A DNA stretch of 64,000 bases from Bradyrhizobium sp. KBS0727 (GCF_005937885.2 NZ_CP042176.1:2909501-2973500), one strand, 5' to 3'. Shown: positions 43,704 to 54,188, numbered from the stretch's first letter. Translations and numbers: made by a program. The notes: a model not told the origin generated them from the sequence alone.

Positions 43704-45110
43704 ATGCAATTGCGCCTCTACGATACGTTGACCAAGGAGAAGCGGCCGTTCACGCCGCTCGATCCCTCGAATGTCCGCATGTATGTCTGCGGGCCGACGG
43801 TCTACGACTTCGCCCATATCGGCAATGCGCGCCCGGTCATCGTGTTCGACGTGCTGTTCCGGCTGCTGCGGCACCTCTACGGCACCGAGCACGTCACCTA
43901 TGTTCGCAACATCACCGACGTCGACGACAAGATCAACGCGCGGGCGGTGCGGGATTTTCCGGGTCTGCCGCTGAACGAGGCGATCCGCAAGGTTACCGAA
44001 GTGACCGCTAACCAGTTTTACGCCGACGCTGCGGCATTGGGCTCACTGCCACCGACGTTCGAACCCCGCGCGACTGACTTCGTGCTGCCGCGCGCGGACG
44101 GCAAGACGGATATGGTGACGCTCATCAAGCAGTTGATCGCGCGTGGTCACGCTTATGAAGCGGGCGGCGAAGTTCTGTTCGATACGGCGTCGATGCTGGA
44201 CTATGGCGCGCTTTCGGGCCGCAAGCTGGACGAGCAGCGACCGGGTGCGCGCGTCGCTGTCGATGCGCACAAGAAAAATCCGGGCGATTTTGTGTTGTGG
44301 AAGCAATCGTCCGGCGACGAGCCGGGATGGGAAAGCCCGTGGGGTAGGGGCCGCCCGGGATGGCACATCGAATGCTCGGCCATGAGTGCAGCCTATCTCG
44401 GCGACGTGTTCGACATCCACGGCGGCGGCCTGGATTTGATCTTTCCGCATCACGAGAACGAAATCGCGCAATCGCGTTGCGCGCATGGCACACCCGCGAT
44501 GGCGAATTACTGGATGCACAATGAATTCGTGCAGATCGAAGACACCAAGATGTCGAAGTCGCTCGGCAACTTCGTCACCATCCGGGAACTGCTGGCCGAT
44601 TGGCCGGGCGAAGTGCTTCGCCTCAATATGTTGAAGGCGCATTACCGCTCGCCGATGGACTGGACGTTGAAGGGATTGGAAGAAAGCGCAAAAACGCTCG
44701 ACGACTGGTATTGGGTCGCCGCCGACATCAAGGGCGGACAGCCTTCCGATGCCGTCATCGCGGCGCTGTCGGACGACCTGAACACGCCGCAGATGGTCGC
44801 GTCGCTGCACGGTTTGCGGAATAGCGCTGCTTCCGGAAACGATGGGGATCGCGACCAGTTCGCCGCTTCCTTGCGCCTTCTCGGCTTCCTCTCCGAGAGT
44901 GCCGCCGCATGGAAGGGCCGAAAGCAGCAAGCCAGCGGCGTCGATGCGACGCAGGTCGATCGGCTGATCGCGGAGCGTGCCGCCGCGCGGGCGCGAAAGG
45001 ACTTCAAGGAGTCCGATCGTATTCGCGACGAACTCGCCGCCATGGGCGTTGCCATCAAGGACGGCAAGGATGCCGAAGGGAAACCCGTGACCACCTGGGA
45101 GATCGCGTGA
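43704..45110 (+). CDS. cysS: Cysteinyl-tRNA synthetase
   Basis: 468 residues, class [18 protein letters not shown] (28-44) holds the zinc Cys and the HIGN signature; the other zinc ligands are in WHIECSAMS and [18 protein letters not shown], and [10 protein letters not shown] is the KMSKS loop. It charges tRNA-Cys. The GNAT gene starts at the last base of its stop codon, and cimA overlaps the GNAT gene, so the three are translationally coupled. Confidence 0.97.
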   Translation: MQLRLYDTLTKEKRPFTPLDPSNVRMYVCGPTVYDFAHIGNARPVIVFDVLFRLLRHLYGTEHVTYVRNITDVDDKINARAVRDFPGLPLNEAIRKVTEVTANQFYADAAALGSLPPTFEPRATDFVLPRADGKTDMVTLIKQLIARGHAYEAGGEVLFDTASMLDYGALSGRKLDEQRPGARVAVDAHKKNPGDFVLWKQSSGDEPGWESPWGRGRPGWHIECSAMSAAYLGDVFDIHGGGLDLIFPHHENEIAQSRCAHGTPAMANYWMHNEFVQIEDTKMSKSLGNFVTIRELLADWPGEVLRLNMLKAHYRSPMDWTLKGLEESAKTLDDWYWVAADIKGGQPSDAVIAALSDDLNTPQMVASLHGLRNSAASGNDGDRDQFAASLRLLGFLSESAAAWKGRKQQASGVDATQVDRLIAERAAARARKDFKESDRIRDELAAMGVAIKDGKDAEGKPVTTWEIA

Positions 45111-45622
45111 TGGGACAGACCTTGCCCAAGCCCGCGCTGCGGCCGTTTTTGCCGGAGGATACGCCGATTCTCGCGGCGATCTTCGTGGCCGCGATCCAGG
45201 AATTGACCGGCGATGACTACAGCGAAGCGCAGCAGGAAGCCTGGGCCGCGACGGCCGAGGATGAGGAGCAATTCGGCAAACGTCTCGCAGGCCAGTTGAC
45301 ACTGATTGCGACGTTGCAGAATTCGCCGGTGGGTTTCGCCTCGCTGAAGGGGCCCGACCACATAGACATGCTGTATGTGCATCCGAGCGTGGCAGGGCAG
45401 GGCGTCGCTTCCATGTTGGTCGACGCGCTGGAGAAGCTCGCCGGCGCCCGCGGCGCAAAAATCCTCACGGTCGACGCCAGCGACACCGCGGAGAGGTTTT
45501 TCCAGAAGCGCGGCTATGTCGGCAAGCAGCGTAACACCGTCACCATCAACGGCGAATGGCTCGCCAACACCACGATGCAGAAGACGCTGGCTGCCAACGC
45601 CGCGCCGGGAGCGCCATCATGA
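45110..45622 (+). CDS. GNAT family N-acetyltransferase
   Basis: 170 residues. The N-terminal LRPFLPEDTPILAAIFVAAIQELTGDDYS, the acetyl-CoA loop MLYVHPSVAGQGVASMLV and the final strand ERFFQKRGYVGKQR are those of a YafP-like GNAT protein. The acceptor is unknown. ATG overlaps the cysS stop by one base; a GTG one codon upstream is an alternative. The tight placement between cysS and cimA is interesting but does not fix the function. Confidence 0.88.
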   Translation: MGQTLPKPALRPFLPEDTPILAAIFVAAIQELTGDDYSEAQQEAWAATAEDEEQFGKRLAGQLTLIATLQNSPVGFASLKGPDHIDMLYVHPSVAGQGVASMLVDALEKLAGARGAKILTVDASDTAERFFQKRGYVGKQRNTVTINGEWLANTTMQKTLAANAAPGAPS

Positions 45623-47217
45623 GCCGCGAACGCCTTTATCTGTTCGACACCACGCTGCGCGATGGCGCGCAAACCAATGGCGTCGACTTCACCCTGCATG
45701 ACAAGCAGATCATCGCCGGCATGCTCGACGAACTCGGCATCGACTATGTCGAGGGCGGCTATCCCGGCGCCAATCCGACCGATACTGAATTTTTTGCCAA
45801 GAAGCCGAAGCTCGACCACGCGAAGTTTACCGCGTTCGGGATGACGCGGCGTCCGGGCCGCTCGGCCTCGAACGACCCCGGCCTTGCCGCGCTGATCGAA
45901 GCCAAGGCCGATGCCATCTGTTTTGTCGCGAAATCCTCCGCCTACCAGGTGCGGGTGGCGCTCGAGACCACCAACGAGGAAAACATCGCCTCGATCCGCG
46001 ACAGCGTTGCCGCTGCGAAAGCCGCCGGCCGCGAGGTGATGGTCGATTGCGAGCACTTCTTCGACGGCTACAAGGAAAACGCCGATTTCGCGCTGGCCTG
46101 CGCCAAGGCCGCCTACGAATCCGGCGCACGCTGGGTGGTGCTGTGCGACACCAATGGCGGCACCATGCCGCACGAGGTCGAGACCATCGTCGGCAATGTC
46201 ATCAAACACATCCCCGGCGGACACGTCGGCATCCATGCCCATAACGACACCGAACAGGCGGTCGCCAATTCGCTGGCCGCGGTTCGCGCCGGCGCACGGC
46301 AGATCCAGGGCACGTTGAACGGGCTCGGCGAACGCTGCGGCAACGCCAACCTGTGTTCGCTGATCCCGACGCTGCGGCTGAAGCACGAATTCTCCGACGC
46401 CTTCGAGATCGGCGTGACGCCTGAGAAGATGGCGACCTTGATGACGGTGTCGCGCGCGCTCGACGACATGCTCAACCGCGCGCCGGACCGCCACGCAGCC
46501 TATGTCGGCGAAAGCGCGTTCGTGACCAAGACCGGCATTCATGCCTCCGCCGTGATGAAGGACCCGCACACCTACGAGCATGTGCTGCCGGAAACCGTCG
46601 GCAACCATCGCAAGGTGCTGGTGTCCGACCAGGCCGGCCGCTCCAATGTCATGGCCGAGCTCGACCGCGCCGGGATCCCCTATGAAAAGAGCGATCCGAA
46701 ACTGGCGCGGCTGGTCGAGGAGTTGAAGGAGCGCGAGGCGGCCGGCTTTGCCTATGAGTCCGCCAATGCCTCGTTCGATCTGCTGGCGCGGCGCACGCTT
46801 GGCCGGGTGCCGGAGTATTTCCGGGTCGAGCAGTTCGACGTCAATGTCGAGCAGCGCTACAACGCCAACGGCCAACGTGTCACGGTGGCGCTCGCGGTGG
46901 TGAAGGTCGATGTGGCTGGCGAACACCTGATCTCGGCAGCCGAAGGCAACGGTCCCGTCAACGCGCTCGATGTCGCCCTGCGCAAGGATCTCGGCAAGTA
47001 CCAGAAGTATATCGACGGCCTGAAGCTGATCGACTACCGCGTGCGTATCCTCAATGGCGGCACGGAAGCGGTGACGCGGGTGCTGATCGAGAGCGAGGAC
47101 GAGCAGGGTGAGAGCTGGACCACGGTCGGCGTCTCGCCCAACATCATCGACGCCTCGTTCCAGGCGCTGATGGATTCGGTGATCTACAAGTTGGTGAAGT
47201 CCGGCGCGCCGGCGTGA
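45619..47217 (+). CDS. cimA: (R)-citramalate synthase
   Basis: 532 residues, the CimA length. LFDTTLRDGAQTNGVDF is the HMGL-like catalytic start, which in CimA has the Gly-Ala-Gln-Thr variation; HAHNDTEQAVANSLAAVRAGA binds the metal, and NGLGERCGNANL follows. The C-terminal 140 residues are the LeuA-type allosteric domain. It condenses pyruvate and acetyl-CoA to citramalate, a threonine-independent route to 2-oxobutyrate and isoleucine. The ATG overlaps the GNAT stop (ATGA). An isopropylmalate-synthase paralogue is the main alternative, but the short LeuA motifs here favour CimA. Confidence 0.9.
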   Translation: MSRERLYLFDTTLRDGAQTNGVDFTLHDKQIIAGMLDELGIDYVEGGYPGANPTDTEFFAKKPKLDHAKFTAFGMTRRPGRSASNDPGLAALIEAKADAICFVAKSSAYQVRVALETTNEENIASIRDSVAAAKAAGREVMVDCEHFFDGYKENADFALACAKAAYESGARWVVLCDTNGGTMPHEVETIVGNVIKHIPGGHVGIHAHNDTEQAVANSLAAVRAGARQIQGTLNGLGERCGNANLCSLIPTLRLKHEFSDAFEIGVTPEKMATLMTVSRALDDMLNRAPDRHAAYVGESAFVTKTGIHASAVMKDPHTYEHVLPETVGNHRKVLVSDQAGRSNVMAELDRAGIPYEKSDPKLARLVEELKEREAAGFAYESANASFDLLARRTLGRVPEYFRVEQFDVNVEQRYNANGQRVTVALAVVKVDVAGEHLISAAEGNGPVNALDVALRKDLGKYQKYIDGLKLIDYRVRILNGGTEAVTRVLIESEDEQGESWTTVGVSPNIIDASFQALMDSVIYKLVKSGAPA

Positions 47218-47222
47218 TGAAC

Positions 47223-47298
47223 TGTCATTCCGGGGCGCGCAGCGAACCCGGAATCTCGAGATTCCGGGTCTGGTGCTCACGCACCATCCCGGAATGAC
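47223..47298. repeat. Palindromic intergenic repeat (GTCATTCCGG type)
   Basis: The ends GTCATTCCGG and CCGGAATGAC are exact inverses, with an inner palindrome CCCGGAATCTCGAGATTCCGGG. This GTCATTCCGGGG repeat is widespread between genes in alphaproteobacteria. It could also end transcription of the cysS-cimA unit. Confidence 0.75.
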
Positions 47299-47319
47299 GG
47301 AGACTGAGAGGCGCACCTT

Positions 47320-47697
47320 ATGATCGACCACATCTCCGTCGGCGTCAGCGACCTCGAACGCTCCGCGCGGTTCTATGAAGCCACGCTGGCACCGCTCGGC
47401 CTCTTGCGTCTGGTGACGCGTCCCGCGACCATCGGTTTCGGCAAAAATTATCCGGAGTTCTGGATCAACCTTCGCGCCGGCATGGCGCCGGTCTCGCCCG
47501 AAAGCGGCACCCATATCTGCCTTCGCGCCAAATCCACCGGCGACGTCGATGCGTTTCACGCCGCAGCACTGGTCAGCGGCGGTCGCTCCGACGGCGCACC
47601 CGGGCTGCGCCCGCATGATCGTGTGCGGTATTACGCGGCGTTCGTGACCGATCCCGATGGCAACCGCATCGAGGCCGTGACATTTCCGGACGAGTGA
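47320..47697 (+). CDS. VOC family protein
   Basis: 125 residues of a single VOC module: MIDHISVGVSDLERSARFYEATLAPLGL at the start and YYAAFVTDPDGNRIEAVTF at the end, with His4, His near 66 and Glu near 119 as likely metal ligands. It resembles the lactoylglutathione-lyase-like, PhnB-like small proteins; the reaction is unknown. It stands alone on the plus strand and converges with the LOG-family gene. Confidence 0.87.
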   Translation: MIDHISVGVSDLERSARFYEATLAPLGLLRLVTRPATIGFGKNYPEFWINLRAGMAPVSPESGTHICLRAKSTGDVDAFHAAALVSGGRSDGAPGLRPHDRVRYYAAFVTDPDGNRIEAVTFPDE

Positions 47698-47709
47698 AGA
47701 CGAGCGCGC

Positions 47710-48315
47710 CTAAAGCCGTCGCGCCACTTCCGGCGCCATTTCCTGGGTGCCGGTGGGTGCGCGCGCGGCGGCGGCGCGCAGGCGCGGCAGGATATCCTCG
47801 ACCCGTTCGGCCTTGAGAATGTCGATACTTAGCCCCGGGCGAATGAACTCGGTGGCGCGCATATGCGAGAGCAGCGACAGCAGCGGTTCCCAGAAATTGT
47901 CGATATTGGCAAGCAGGACCGGCTTGGTGTGGCGGCCGAGCTGCTGCCATGTCATCTGCTCGACCAGCTCCTCCAGCGTGCCGATCCCGCCCGGCAAGGC
48001 GACGAAAGCGTCGGAGCGTTCGAACATCAGCCGCTTGCGCTCGTGCATGTCGGGCGTAACGAGCATCTCTTGTACGCGCGCCAAGGCGTTTTCCTTGGCC
48101 CGGAGAAACTCCGGAATGATCCCGGTGACGGAGCCGCCGTGATCGAGGACGGACTTGGCGACCGCGCCCATCAACCCGACCGATCCGCCGCCATAGACGA
48201 GCCGGACATGGTTCTCGGCGAAGACCTTGCCAAGGGCCACGGCTGCTTCGACAAAGCGGGGATTGGATCCGGAGCCGGAGCCGCAATAGACGCAGACGGT
48301 TCTGATTTGGTTCAT
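47710..48315 (-). CDS. LOG family protein (TIGR00730; nucleoside 5'-monophosphate phosphoribohydrolase)
   Basis: 201 residues. VYCGSGSGSNPRFVEAA and the diagnostic PGGIGTLEELVEQMTW motif identify the LONELY GUY family, which removes ribose phosphate from cytokinin ribotides or other purine monophosphates. In plant-associated bacteria it can release active cytokinin; in others it is a nucleotide-salvage or stress enzyme. The ATG at 48315 begins directly at the Rossmann fold, and a longer frame from 48438 is unsupported. It is divergent from the ABC exporter gene. Confidence 0.9.
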   Translation of the reverse strand: MNQIRTVCVYCGSGSGSNPRFVEAAVALGKVFAENHVRLVYGGGSVGLMGAVAKSVLDHGGSVTGIIPEFLRAKENALARVQEMLVTPDMHERKRLMFERSDAFVALPGGIGTLEELVEQMTWQQLGRHTKPVLLANIDNFWEPLLSLLSHMRATEFIRPGLSIDILKAERVEDILPRLRAAAARAPTGTQEMAPEVARRL

Positions 48316-48527
48316 GCTATTTATGTGGCACTGCAGCGAAAAAAGCTCAAGTCTGGCGATGCCGGGGACCGGAGCGGAATTGGCCCGGAAATGCCTCCAA
48401 AACGGGAAAGTTTTATTTTTCAAGGCTGTACGCGGCATTCAAACGCTCTATATGACGGGCATATGCGAGCCCCTGAAAAACATCTGATTGCGAACCGGTG
48501 CGCCCTCCTGTTGCGGGCGCTGAACTG

Positions 48528-50501
48528 ATGGCCCATACCGATTCGCACCCGCGGGCCCAAGAGGTCCCGTCGCCCGCCAGTCCTGCCGACAAGGCCACGC
48601 TGATCGGGACGCTGGTGCATTTGTGGCCCTTCATCTGGCCGGGTGATCGCGCCGACCTCAAAATGCGCGTGGTCTGGTCGGTGGTGTTGCTGCTGATCGC
48701 AAAAGTCGCGACGCTGTCGGTACCCTTCACCTTCAAATGGGCGATCGACGCGCTCAGCGGCACCGGCAGCGCGCCGGTCGAGCCGTCGAACTGGGCGCTG
48801 TGGCTGGTTGCGTCGCCGTTGCTGATGACCCTCAGCTATGGCGGCATCCGCGTGCTGATGGCGGTGCTGACGCAGTGGCGCGACGGCATCTTCGCGCGGG
48901 TGGCGATGCATGCGGTGCGCAAGCTCGCCTACATCACCTTCGTTCACATGCACGAATTGTCGCTGCGCTTCCATCTCGAGCGCAAGACCGGTGGATTGAC
49001 GCGCGTGCTGGAGCGCGGCCGCTCCGGCATCGAGGTGATCGTGCGGATGGTGATCCTGCAACTGATCCCGACCGTCGTCGAGGTCGCGCTGCTGGCGGGC
49101 GTTCTGCTGTGGCAGTTCGACTGGCGCTACGTCGTTGCCGTCCTGCTCACGGTCGTCGTCTTCATGTATTTCACCTATGTCGCGACCGAGTGGCGGATCG
49201 AGATCCGCCGCAAGATGAACGATTCCGACACCGAGGCGAACACCAAGGCGATCGACTCGCTCCTGAACTACGAGACGGTGAAATATTTCAGCGCCGAGCA
49301 GCGCGAGGCCACGCGCTACGACCACTCGATGGAACGCTTCGAAAGAGCGAGCGTGAAGACCTATACGTCGCTGGCGGTTCTCAATACCGGGCAAGCCATC
49401 ATTTTCACCGCCGGCCTTACCGCGACCATGCTGATGTGCGTATCCGGCATCCGCAACGGCACCCATACGGTCGGCGATTTCGTCATGATCAACGCCATGA
49501 TGATCCAGCTTTATCAGCCGCTGAATTTCATGGGCATGGTCTATCGCGAGATCAAGCAGGCCATCATCGACATCGAGAAGATGTTCGAGGTGTTGTCGCG
49601 CAATCCCGAGGTCAAGGATATCAAGGGGGCCGTGCCCTTGATCGTGAGTTCGGGCAACGTGCGTTTCGACGACGTGCGTTTTGCCTATGATGCCGAGCGG
49701 CCGATCCTGAAAGGCCTCAGCTTCGAGGTGCCCGCCGGCAAGACGGTCGCGATCGTCGGCCCTTCCGGCGCCGGCAAGTCGACGATCTCGCGGCTGCTGT
49801 TCCGCCTCTATGACGTCTCCGGCGGCAGGATCCTGATCGACGGCCAGGATATCAGGAACGTCACGCAGGGCTCGTTGCGGGCTTCGATCGGCATGGTGCC
49901 GCAGGATACCGTGCTGTTCAACGACACCATCCGCTACAACATCCGCTACGGCCGCTGGGACGCCAGCGACGCGGAAGTGGAGGAAGCGGCGCAACTGGCG
50001 CAGATCGACAGTTTCATCAAGATGTCGCCGAAGGGCTATGAGACCCAGGTCGGCGAGCGCGGGCTGAAATTGTCGGGCGGCGAGAAGCAGCGGGTCGCGA
50101 TCGCGCGCACGGTGCTCAAGGCGCCGCCGATCCTGGTGCTCGACGAGGCGACCTCGGCGCTCGACAGCCACACCGAGCACGAGATCCAGGAGTCGCTCGA
50201 ACGCGTCTCGCGTGGCCGCACTTCGCTGGTGATCGCGCACCGGCTCTCGACCATCGTCGGTGCCGATGAAATCATCGTGCTCGATCAGGGCCGCATCGCC
50301 GAACGCGGCACCCACGCACGGCTTTTGGCTTCCGGCGGACTCTATGCCAGTATGTGGAACAGGCAGCGTGAGGCTGAGGAGGCGCGGGAGAAACTCGCGC
50401 AGATCGACGACGATAACGAGGCGCCGAACCGCGCTCCGCCACAGGTCGATGATCAACCCGGCGGTCCCGCGAAAGATCCGATAGCGACCGCCGCGGAATA
50501 A
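48528..50501 (+). CDS. Atm1/ABCB7-type ABC exporter (half transporter)
   Basis: 657 residues with a six-helix membrane domain (about 45-350) and one nucleotide-binding domain. Walker A is GPSGAGKST (near 412), the signature LSGGEKQR (near 515), and Walker [13 protein letters not shown]. The stretch [39 protein letters not shown](T)GQ is the glutathione-binding and helix-5 region shared with mitochondrial Atm1 and bacterial NaAtm1, which export glutathione-linked species, metals or sulfur compounds. It works as a homodimer. A ribosome site before the ATG at 48528 is weak. psd follows after 56 bases and may share the transcript. Confidence 0.92.
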   Translation: MAHTDSHPRAQEVPSPASPADKATLIGTLVHLWPFIWPGDRADLKMRVVWSVVLLLIAKVATLSVPFTFKWAIDALSGTGSAPVEPSNWALWLVASPLLMTLSYGGIRVLMAVLTQWRDGIFARVAMHAVRKLAYITFVHMHELSLRFHLERKTGGLTRVLERGRSGIEVIVRMVILQLIPTVVEVALLAGVLLWQFDWRYVVAVLLTVVVFMYFTYVATEWRIEIRRKMNDSDTEANTKAIDSLLNYETVKYFSAEQREATRYDHSMERFERASVKTYTSLAVLNTGQAIIFTAGLTATMLMCVSGIRNGTHTVGDFVMINAMMIQLYQPLNFMGMVYREIKQAIIDIEKMFEVLSRNPEVKDIKGAVPLIVSSGNVRFDDVRFAYDAERPILKGLSFEVPAGKTVAIVGPSGAGKSTISRLLFRLYDVSGGRILIDGQDIRNVTQGSLRASIGMVPQDTVLFNDTIRYNIRYGRWDASDAEVEEAAQLAQIDSFIKMSPKGYETQVGERGLKLSGGEKQRVAIARTVLKAPPILVLDEATSALDSHTEHEIQESLERVSRGRTSLVIAHRLSTIVGADEIIVLDQGRIAERGTHARLLASGGLYASMWNRQREAEEAREKLAQIDDDNEAPNRAPPQVDDQPGGPAKDPIATAAE

Positions 50502-50557
50502 TCGTAAGTAAGCGTCGCCTCCCGGTGCGGCATTGTGACAGACAACAGCGAGCCATC

Positions 50558-51256
50558 ATGTCGATTGTGAATTCCATCCGCGCCCAGATCCCGCCGATTC
50601 ATCCGGAGGGCTATCCCTTCATCGGCGGCTTTGCACTGGCCAGCCTGATCCTGTTCTGGATCTGGACCCCGCTGGGGTGGATTGGAACGGTCCTGACGAT
50701 CTGGTGTGCGCTGTTCTTCCGCGATCCCGTTCGCGTGACGCCGGTGCGCGAAGGCATCGTGGTGGCGCCGGCCGACGGCCGCATCTCGATGATCGGGCAG
50801 GTGCTGCCGCCGGCTGAACTCGGTCTCGGCGACCGGCCGCTGCCGCGCATCTCGATCTTCATGAGCGTGTTCAACTGCCATGTGAACCGCAGCCCCGTTT
50901 CAGGCCGGATCGACCGCATCGCCTACCGTCCGGGCGCGTTCATCAATGCCGAACTCGACAAGGCCAGCGAAGACAATGAGCGCAATTCGCTGGTGATCTC
51001 CACCGCCAACGGGCGGATCGGTGTGGTCCAGATCGCCGGCCTGGTGGCGCGGCGGATCGTCTCATTCGTGCGGGAAGGGCAGTCGATCGGCGCCGGCGAG
51101 CGGTTCGGCCTGATCCGGTTCGGATCGCGTCTCGACGTCTATCTGCCGGAAGGCATGAAATCGCTGGTTTCCGAGGGCCAGACCGCGATTGCGGGCGAGA
51201 CCATTTTGGCCGATTTCGGCTCCAGCGAACAGGGGCGGACGTTCCGCGCCGATTAA
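50558..51256 (+). CDS. psd: Phosphatidylserine decarboxylase (short, alphaproteobacterial form)
   Basis: 232 residues. Two N-terminal membrane helices ([24 protein letters not shown]) precede the decarboxylase. [10 protein letters not shown] and [13 protein letters not shown] are conserved, and RFGSRLD contains the Gly-Ser bond where the proenzyme cuts itself to create the pyruvoyl group. It makes phosphatidylethanolamine from phosphatidylserine. pssA lies 65 bases downstream, the normal partner arrangement. Confidence 0.96.
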   Translation: MSIVNSIRAQIPPIHPEGYPFIGGFALASLILFWIWTPLGWIGTVLTIWCALFFRDPVRVTPVREGIVVAPADGRISMIGQVLPPAELGLGDRPLPRISIFMSVFNCHVNRSPVSGRIDRIAYRPGAFINAELDKASEDNERNSLVISTANGRIGVVQIAGLVARRIVSFVREGQSIGAGERFGLIRFGSRLDVYLPEGMKSLVSEGQTAIAGETILADFGSSEQGRTFRAD

Positions 51257-51321
51257 CCATCCCCTTCGGCTGGAACCGCCGATAGCGGACCGCGCCCTGG
51301 CTTGCTATATAATGGCAAGCC

Positions 51322-52206
51322 ATGACGCCCTTTGACCCCCAGTATCCGCACATGCGCCGCCGCCGGTTTCGCCCGATCCCGGTGCGAATGCTGGTGCCGA
51401 ATTTCATCACCTTGCTGGCGATCTGCGCCGGGCTGACGGCGATCCGGCTGTCGACCGAGGGACGGATGGACCTTGCGGTCTACGCCATCGTGTTCGCGGC
51501 CGTGCTCGACGGGGTCGATGGCCGCGTCGCGCGCATGATCAAGGGCCAGTCGAAGTTCGGTGCCGAACTCGACAGCCTCGCCGACTTCGTCAATTTCGGC
51601 GTCGCGCCGGGTCTCATCCTGTACTTCTGGCAGTTGCACGAACTCAACAACGGCGGCTGGATCGCGGCGATGGTGTTCGCGATCTCGGGCGGCCTGCGGC
51701 TGGCGCGTTTCAACGCCTCGATCGACGATCCCGACAAGCCCGCCTTTGCGGCGAATTATTTCACCGGCGTGCCCGCGCCGATGGGTGCGATCCTCGCGCT
51801 GCTGCCGGTCTATCTGGCCTTCCTCGGCATTCCAAAGGCGCCGGCGACGCTGACCGCGGTCTATACGCTTGTGATTGCATTCCTGATGGTGTCGCGGCTG
51901 CCGGTATTTTCCGGCAAGACGGTGAAGATGCGCGTGCCGCCGGAAATGGTGCTGCCGGTGTTCGTCTCGGTGGTGTTCTTCATCGCGCTGTTGATCGGCT
52001 ATCCCTGGCACATTCTGTCATGCGGTTCGGTGCTGTATCTCTTGAGCCTGCCGCTGGGTTGGAAGTCGTATCGCGATCATGAGCGCAATGCGGCGTCCGC
52101 GGTAGCTGCGACAGCCGATGCTGCTGCACCGACGACGGCGGCGGCTTCGACATTTGCGCCGGCGCCGAGCGATACCGAGGACGAACGGCCGACGCGGCTG
52201 AACTGA
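51322..52206 (+). CDS. pssA: CDP-diacylglycerol-serine O-phosphatidyltransferase (type II)
   Basis: 294 residues with about eight membrane helices. The CDP-alcohol phosphotransferase motif DG-x2-AR-x8-G-x3-D-x3-D is seen as DGVDGRVARMIKGQSKFGAELDSLADF. It forms phosphatidylserine for the decarboxylase encoded just upstream. The C terminus ends in an Ala/Thr-rich tail. The start ATG at 51322 lies close behind a short AT-rich gap (TATATAATGGC at 51305), which could itself be a -10 box. Confidence 0.96.
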   Translation: MTPFDPQYPHMRRRRFRPIPVRMLVPNFITLLAICAGLTAIRLSTEGRMDLAVYAIVFAAVLDGVDGRVARMIKGQSKFGAELDSLADFVNFGVAPGLILYFWQLHELNNGGWIAAMVFAISGGLRLARFNASIDDPDKPAFAANYFTGVPAPMGAILALLPVYLAFLGIPKAPATLTAVYTLVIAFLMVSRLPVFSGKTVKMRVPPEMVLPVFVSVVFFIALLIGYPWHILSCGSVLYLLSLPLGWKSYRDHERNAASAVAATADAAAPTTAAASTFAPAPSDTEDERPTRLN

Positions 52207-52392
52207 GGCCCGCGCGCAACTTCCGATATCTGCCATGAGCCACTGCCGAGTTGGGTTTGAGCCGCTCAATTTCGGCGCGCGATCGGACGCAAAACCGCAC
52301 TCCACTTTTGCTGATCGCGCGCTTCTCCGCTATAGGCTATGGATGCACGGCTTTCGAAAAACAGCCGGCCCGACAATCAAGGAGAAAACGCC

Positions 52393-53112
52393 GTGAACAA
52401 AGCCGTTACAGCCCCGCTGCCCGCGTCCGTGCTCGAAGCGCTGGGGCGCTACGACACGCCGACGATCTGCAATGCGATGGAAATCGTCGCCCCCGAGCGC
52501 CGGCTGATCGGCTACACCACCAAACCGCTGGTTTGCCCGTTTCCCGATCTGCCGCCGATGGTCGGCTATGCCCGCACCGTGACGATCCGTTCGGTGCTGA
52601 AGTCGGGCCTGCCTGCCGAGGAGCAGGCGAAACGCCGCATCGAATATTACGAATATGTCGGCACCGGATTCGGCCCGCGCATCACCGTGATCCAGGACAT
52701 CGACGGCGCTGATGTCGGCTACGGCGCGTTCTGGGGCGAGGTGCAGAGCAACGTGCACAAGGCGCTCGGCTGCCTCGGCGTCATCACCGACGGATCAATC
52801 CGCGACATCCCGCAATGGGCGCCTGGCTTTCAGGCGCTGGCCGGATCGATCGGACCGTCGCACGCCTGGGTGCATGCGGAGAATTTCGGCGGCGAAGTCC
52901 GTGTCGCCGGCATGACGGTGCGCTCCGACGATCTCATTCACGCCGACAGCCACGGCGCGATCGTGATCCCGCACGATATCGCCGCGAAAATTCCGGATGC
53001 CTGCGAACTCTGCGCCCGACGCGAGACGCCGATCCTGGAAATCGCCCGCAGCCCCGACTTCACGCTTGAAAAGCTGAAAGCAGCGCTGAAGAAATCGGCG
53101 GAGATTCACTGA
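52393..53112 (+). CDS. RraA-like / HMG aldolase family protein
   Basis: 239 residues from the GTG at 52393, which has AAGGAG eight bases upstream; an ATG 18 codons earlier (52339) lacks such a site. LGRYDTPTICNAMEI opens the RraA/4-hydroxy-4-methyl-2-oxoglutarate aldolase fold, and GCLGVITDGSIRDIPQWA contains the Arg/Asp metal and substrate residues. The HSHAWVH-AENFGGEV and ADSHGAIVIP segments are also typical. Members are aldolases or oxaloacetate decarboxylases in aromatic or sugar-acid breakdown, whereas true RraA inhibits RNase E. It lies upstream of a Bug-type binding protein, which favours a catabolic role. Confidence 0.87.
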   Translation: MNKAVTAPLPASVLEALGRYDTPTICNAMEIVAPERRLIGYTTKPLVCPFPDLPPMVGYARTVTIRSVLKSGLPAEEQAKRRIEYYEYVGTGFGPRITVIQDIDGADVGYGAFWGEVQSNVHKALGCLGVITDGSIRDIPQWAPGFQALAGSIGPSHAWVHAENFGGEVRVAGMTVRSDDLIHADSHGAIVIPHDIAAKIPDACELCARRETPILEIARSPDFTLEKLKAALKKSAEIH

Positions 53113-53163
53113 CGAATATCCACTGACGAAAAGTCAGGGCATCAACAGACGAGGGGCAACGTG

Positions 53164-54132
53164 ATGCGAAGGCTGTGGGCGGCGCTGCCATTCCTGATCC
53201 TCGCCGGCGTCCCCGCTGCCGAGGCGCAGACCTATCCCTCGCGGCCCATCACGCTGGTGGTTCCGTTTCCGCCGGGCGGCTCGACCGATGCCGCCGCCCG
53301 GATCATGGCCGAGCGGATGCGCGTGCCGCTCGGGCAATCCGTGGTGATCGAAAATGTCGGCGGCGCCGGCGGCAGCATCGGCGTCGGCCGTGTCGCGCGC
53401 GCGGCGCCCGACGGTTATACGTTCGACATCGGCCAGTGGGACACCCATGTCGGCAGCATCATCTACAAGCTCGACTACGACCTCGAAAAGGACTTTGAGC
53501 CGATCGCGCTGATCTCCAACAATCCGCAGCTCATGGTCGCCAAGAACGACCTGCCGGCGAAGACGCTTGGCGAGCTCGTGAGCTGGATGAAGGCGAACCC
53601 CGGCAAGATCAACTTCGTCAACCAGAACGCGGCGGCCAACGTTACCGGCGTGCTGTTCGAGAACCTGACCAAGCAGAAAGTGCAGTTCATTCCGTATCGC
53701 GGCGCCGGGCCGGCGATGACCGACCTGATGTCGGGCACGGTGGACCTGCTGGTAGTGCAGGGGGCGGTGGCGCTGCCGCAAATTCGCGCCGGCAAGATCA
53801 AGGCGCTTGCCAACCTCTCGCCGCAGCGCTCGGCCTCGATGTCGGATATTCCGACCGCCGACGAGACCGGCGTGCCCGGGCTCTACATGTCGGGCTGGTT
53901 CGGCTTCTGGGCGCCGAAGGGAACGCCGAAGGAGATCATCGCGAGACTCAATGCCGCGACGGTCGAGGCGCTGGCGGACCCTGCGATCCAGAAGCGGTTC
54001 ACGGAACTGGGTCTCGACGTCGCGCCGCGCGCCCAGCAGACGCCGGAAGGGCTTGCCGCGTTCCAGAAGACCGAGATCGGAAAATGGTGGCCGATCATCA
54101 AGGAAGCCGGTATCGGCGCGCAGGCGCCATAG
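53164..54132 (+). CDS. Tripartite tricarboxylate transporter substrate-binding protein (Bug family)
   Basis: 322 residues. The signal peptide ends AEAQ; the mature part begins with TYPSRPITLVVPFPPGGSTDAAARI, the family hallmark. Later segments FIPYRGAGPAMTDLMSGTVDLL and GWFGFWAPKGTPKEII complete it. Bug proteins capture small carboxylates and deliver them to TctAB, which is not in this window; many genomes have far more Bug genes than transporters. The ATG at 53164 (GAGGGG seven bases upstream) is preferred over the GTG just before it. The RraA-like aldolase 51 bases upstream may be co-transcribed. Confidence 0.93.
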   Translation: MRRLWAALPFLILAGVPAAEAQTYPSRPITLVVPFPPGGSTDAAARIMAERMRVPLGQSVVIENVGGAGGSIGVGRVARAAPDGYTFDIGQWDTHVGSIIYKLDYDLEKDFEPIALISNNPQLMVAKNDLPAKTLGELVSWMKANPGKINFVNQNAAANVTGVLFENLTKQKVQFIPYRGAGPAMTDLMSGTVDLLVVQGAVALPQIRAGKIKALANLSPQRSASMSDIPTADETGVPGLYMSGWFGFWAPKGTPKEIIARLNAATVEALADPAIQKRFTELGLDVAPRAQQTPEGLAAFQKTEIGKWWPIIKEAGIGAQAP

Positions 54133-54188
54133 CGCGCCGGCCCGGCGCGCCGCGATGTCCCGTTTCCGCAAAACCGCGTTGGCCGGAT

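Noticed and set aside
45514..47616. A 700-codon open frame on the minus strand opposite cimA
   Set aside because: It is the antisense shadow of cimA and the VOC gene in high-GC DNA: rich in Arg, His and Gly, with no family motif, whereas the plus strand has clear catalytic motifs.
48420..50456. A 678-codon open frame on the minus strand opposite the ABC exporter
   Set aside because: It is low-complexity Arg/His/Asp-rich antisense of an intact Atm1-type gene with Walker motifs; no homology expected.
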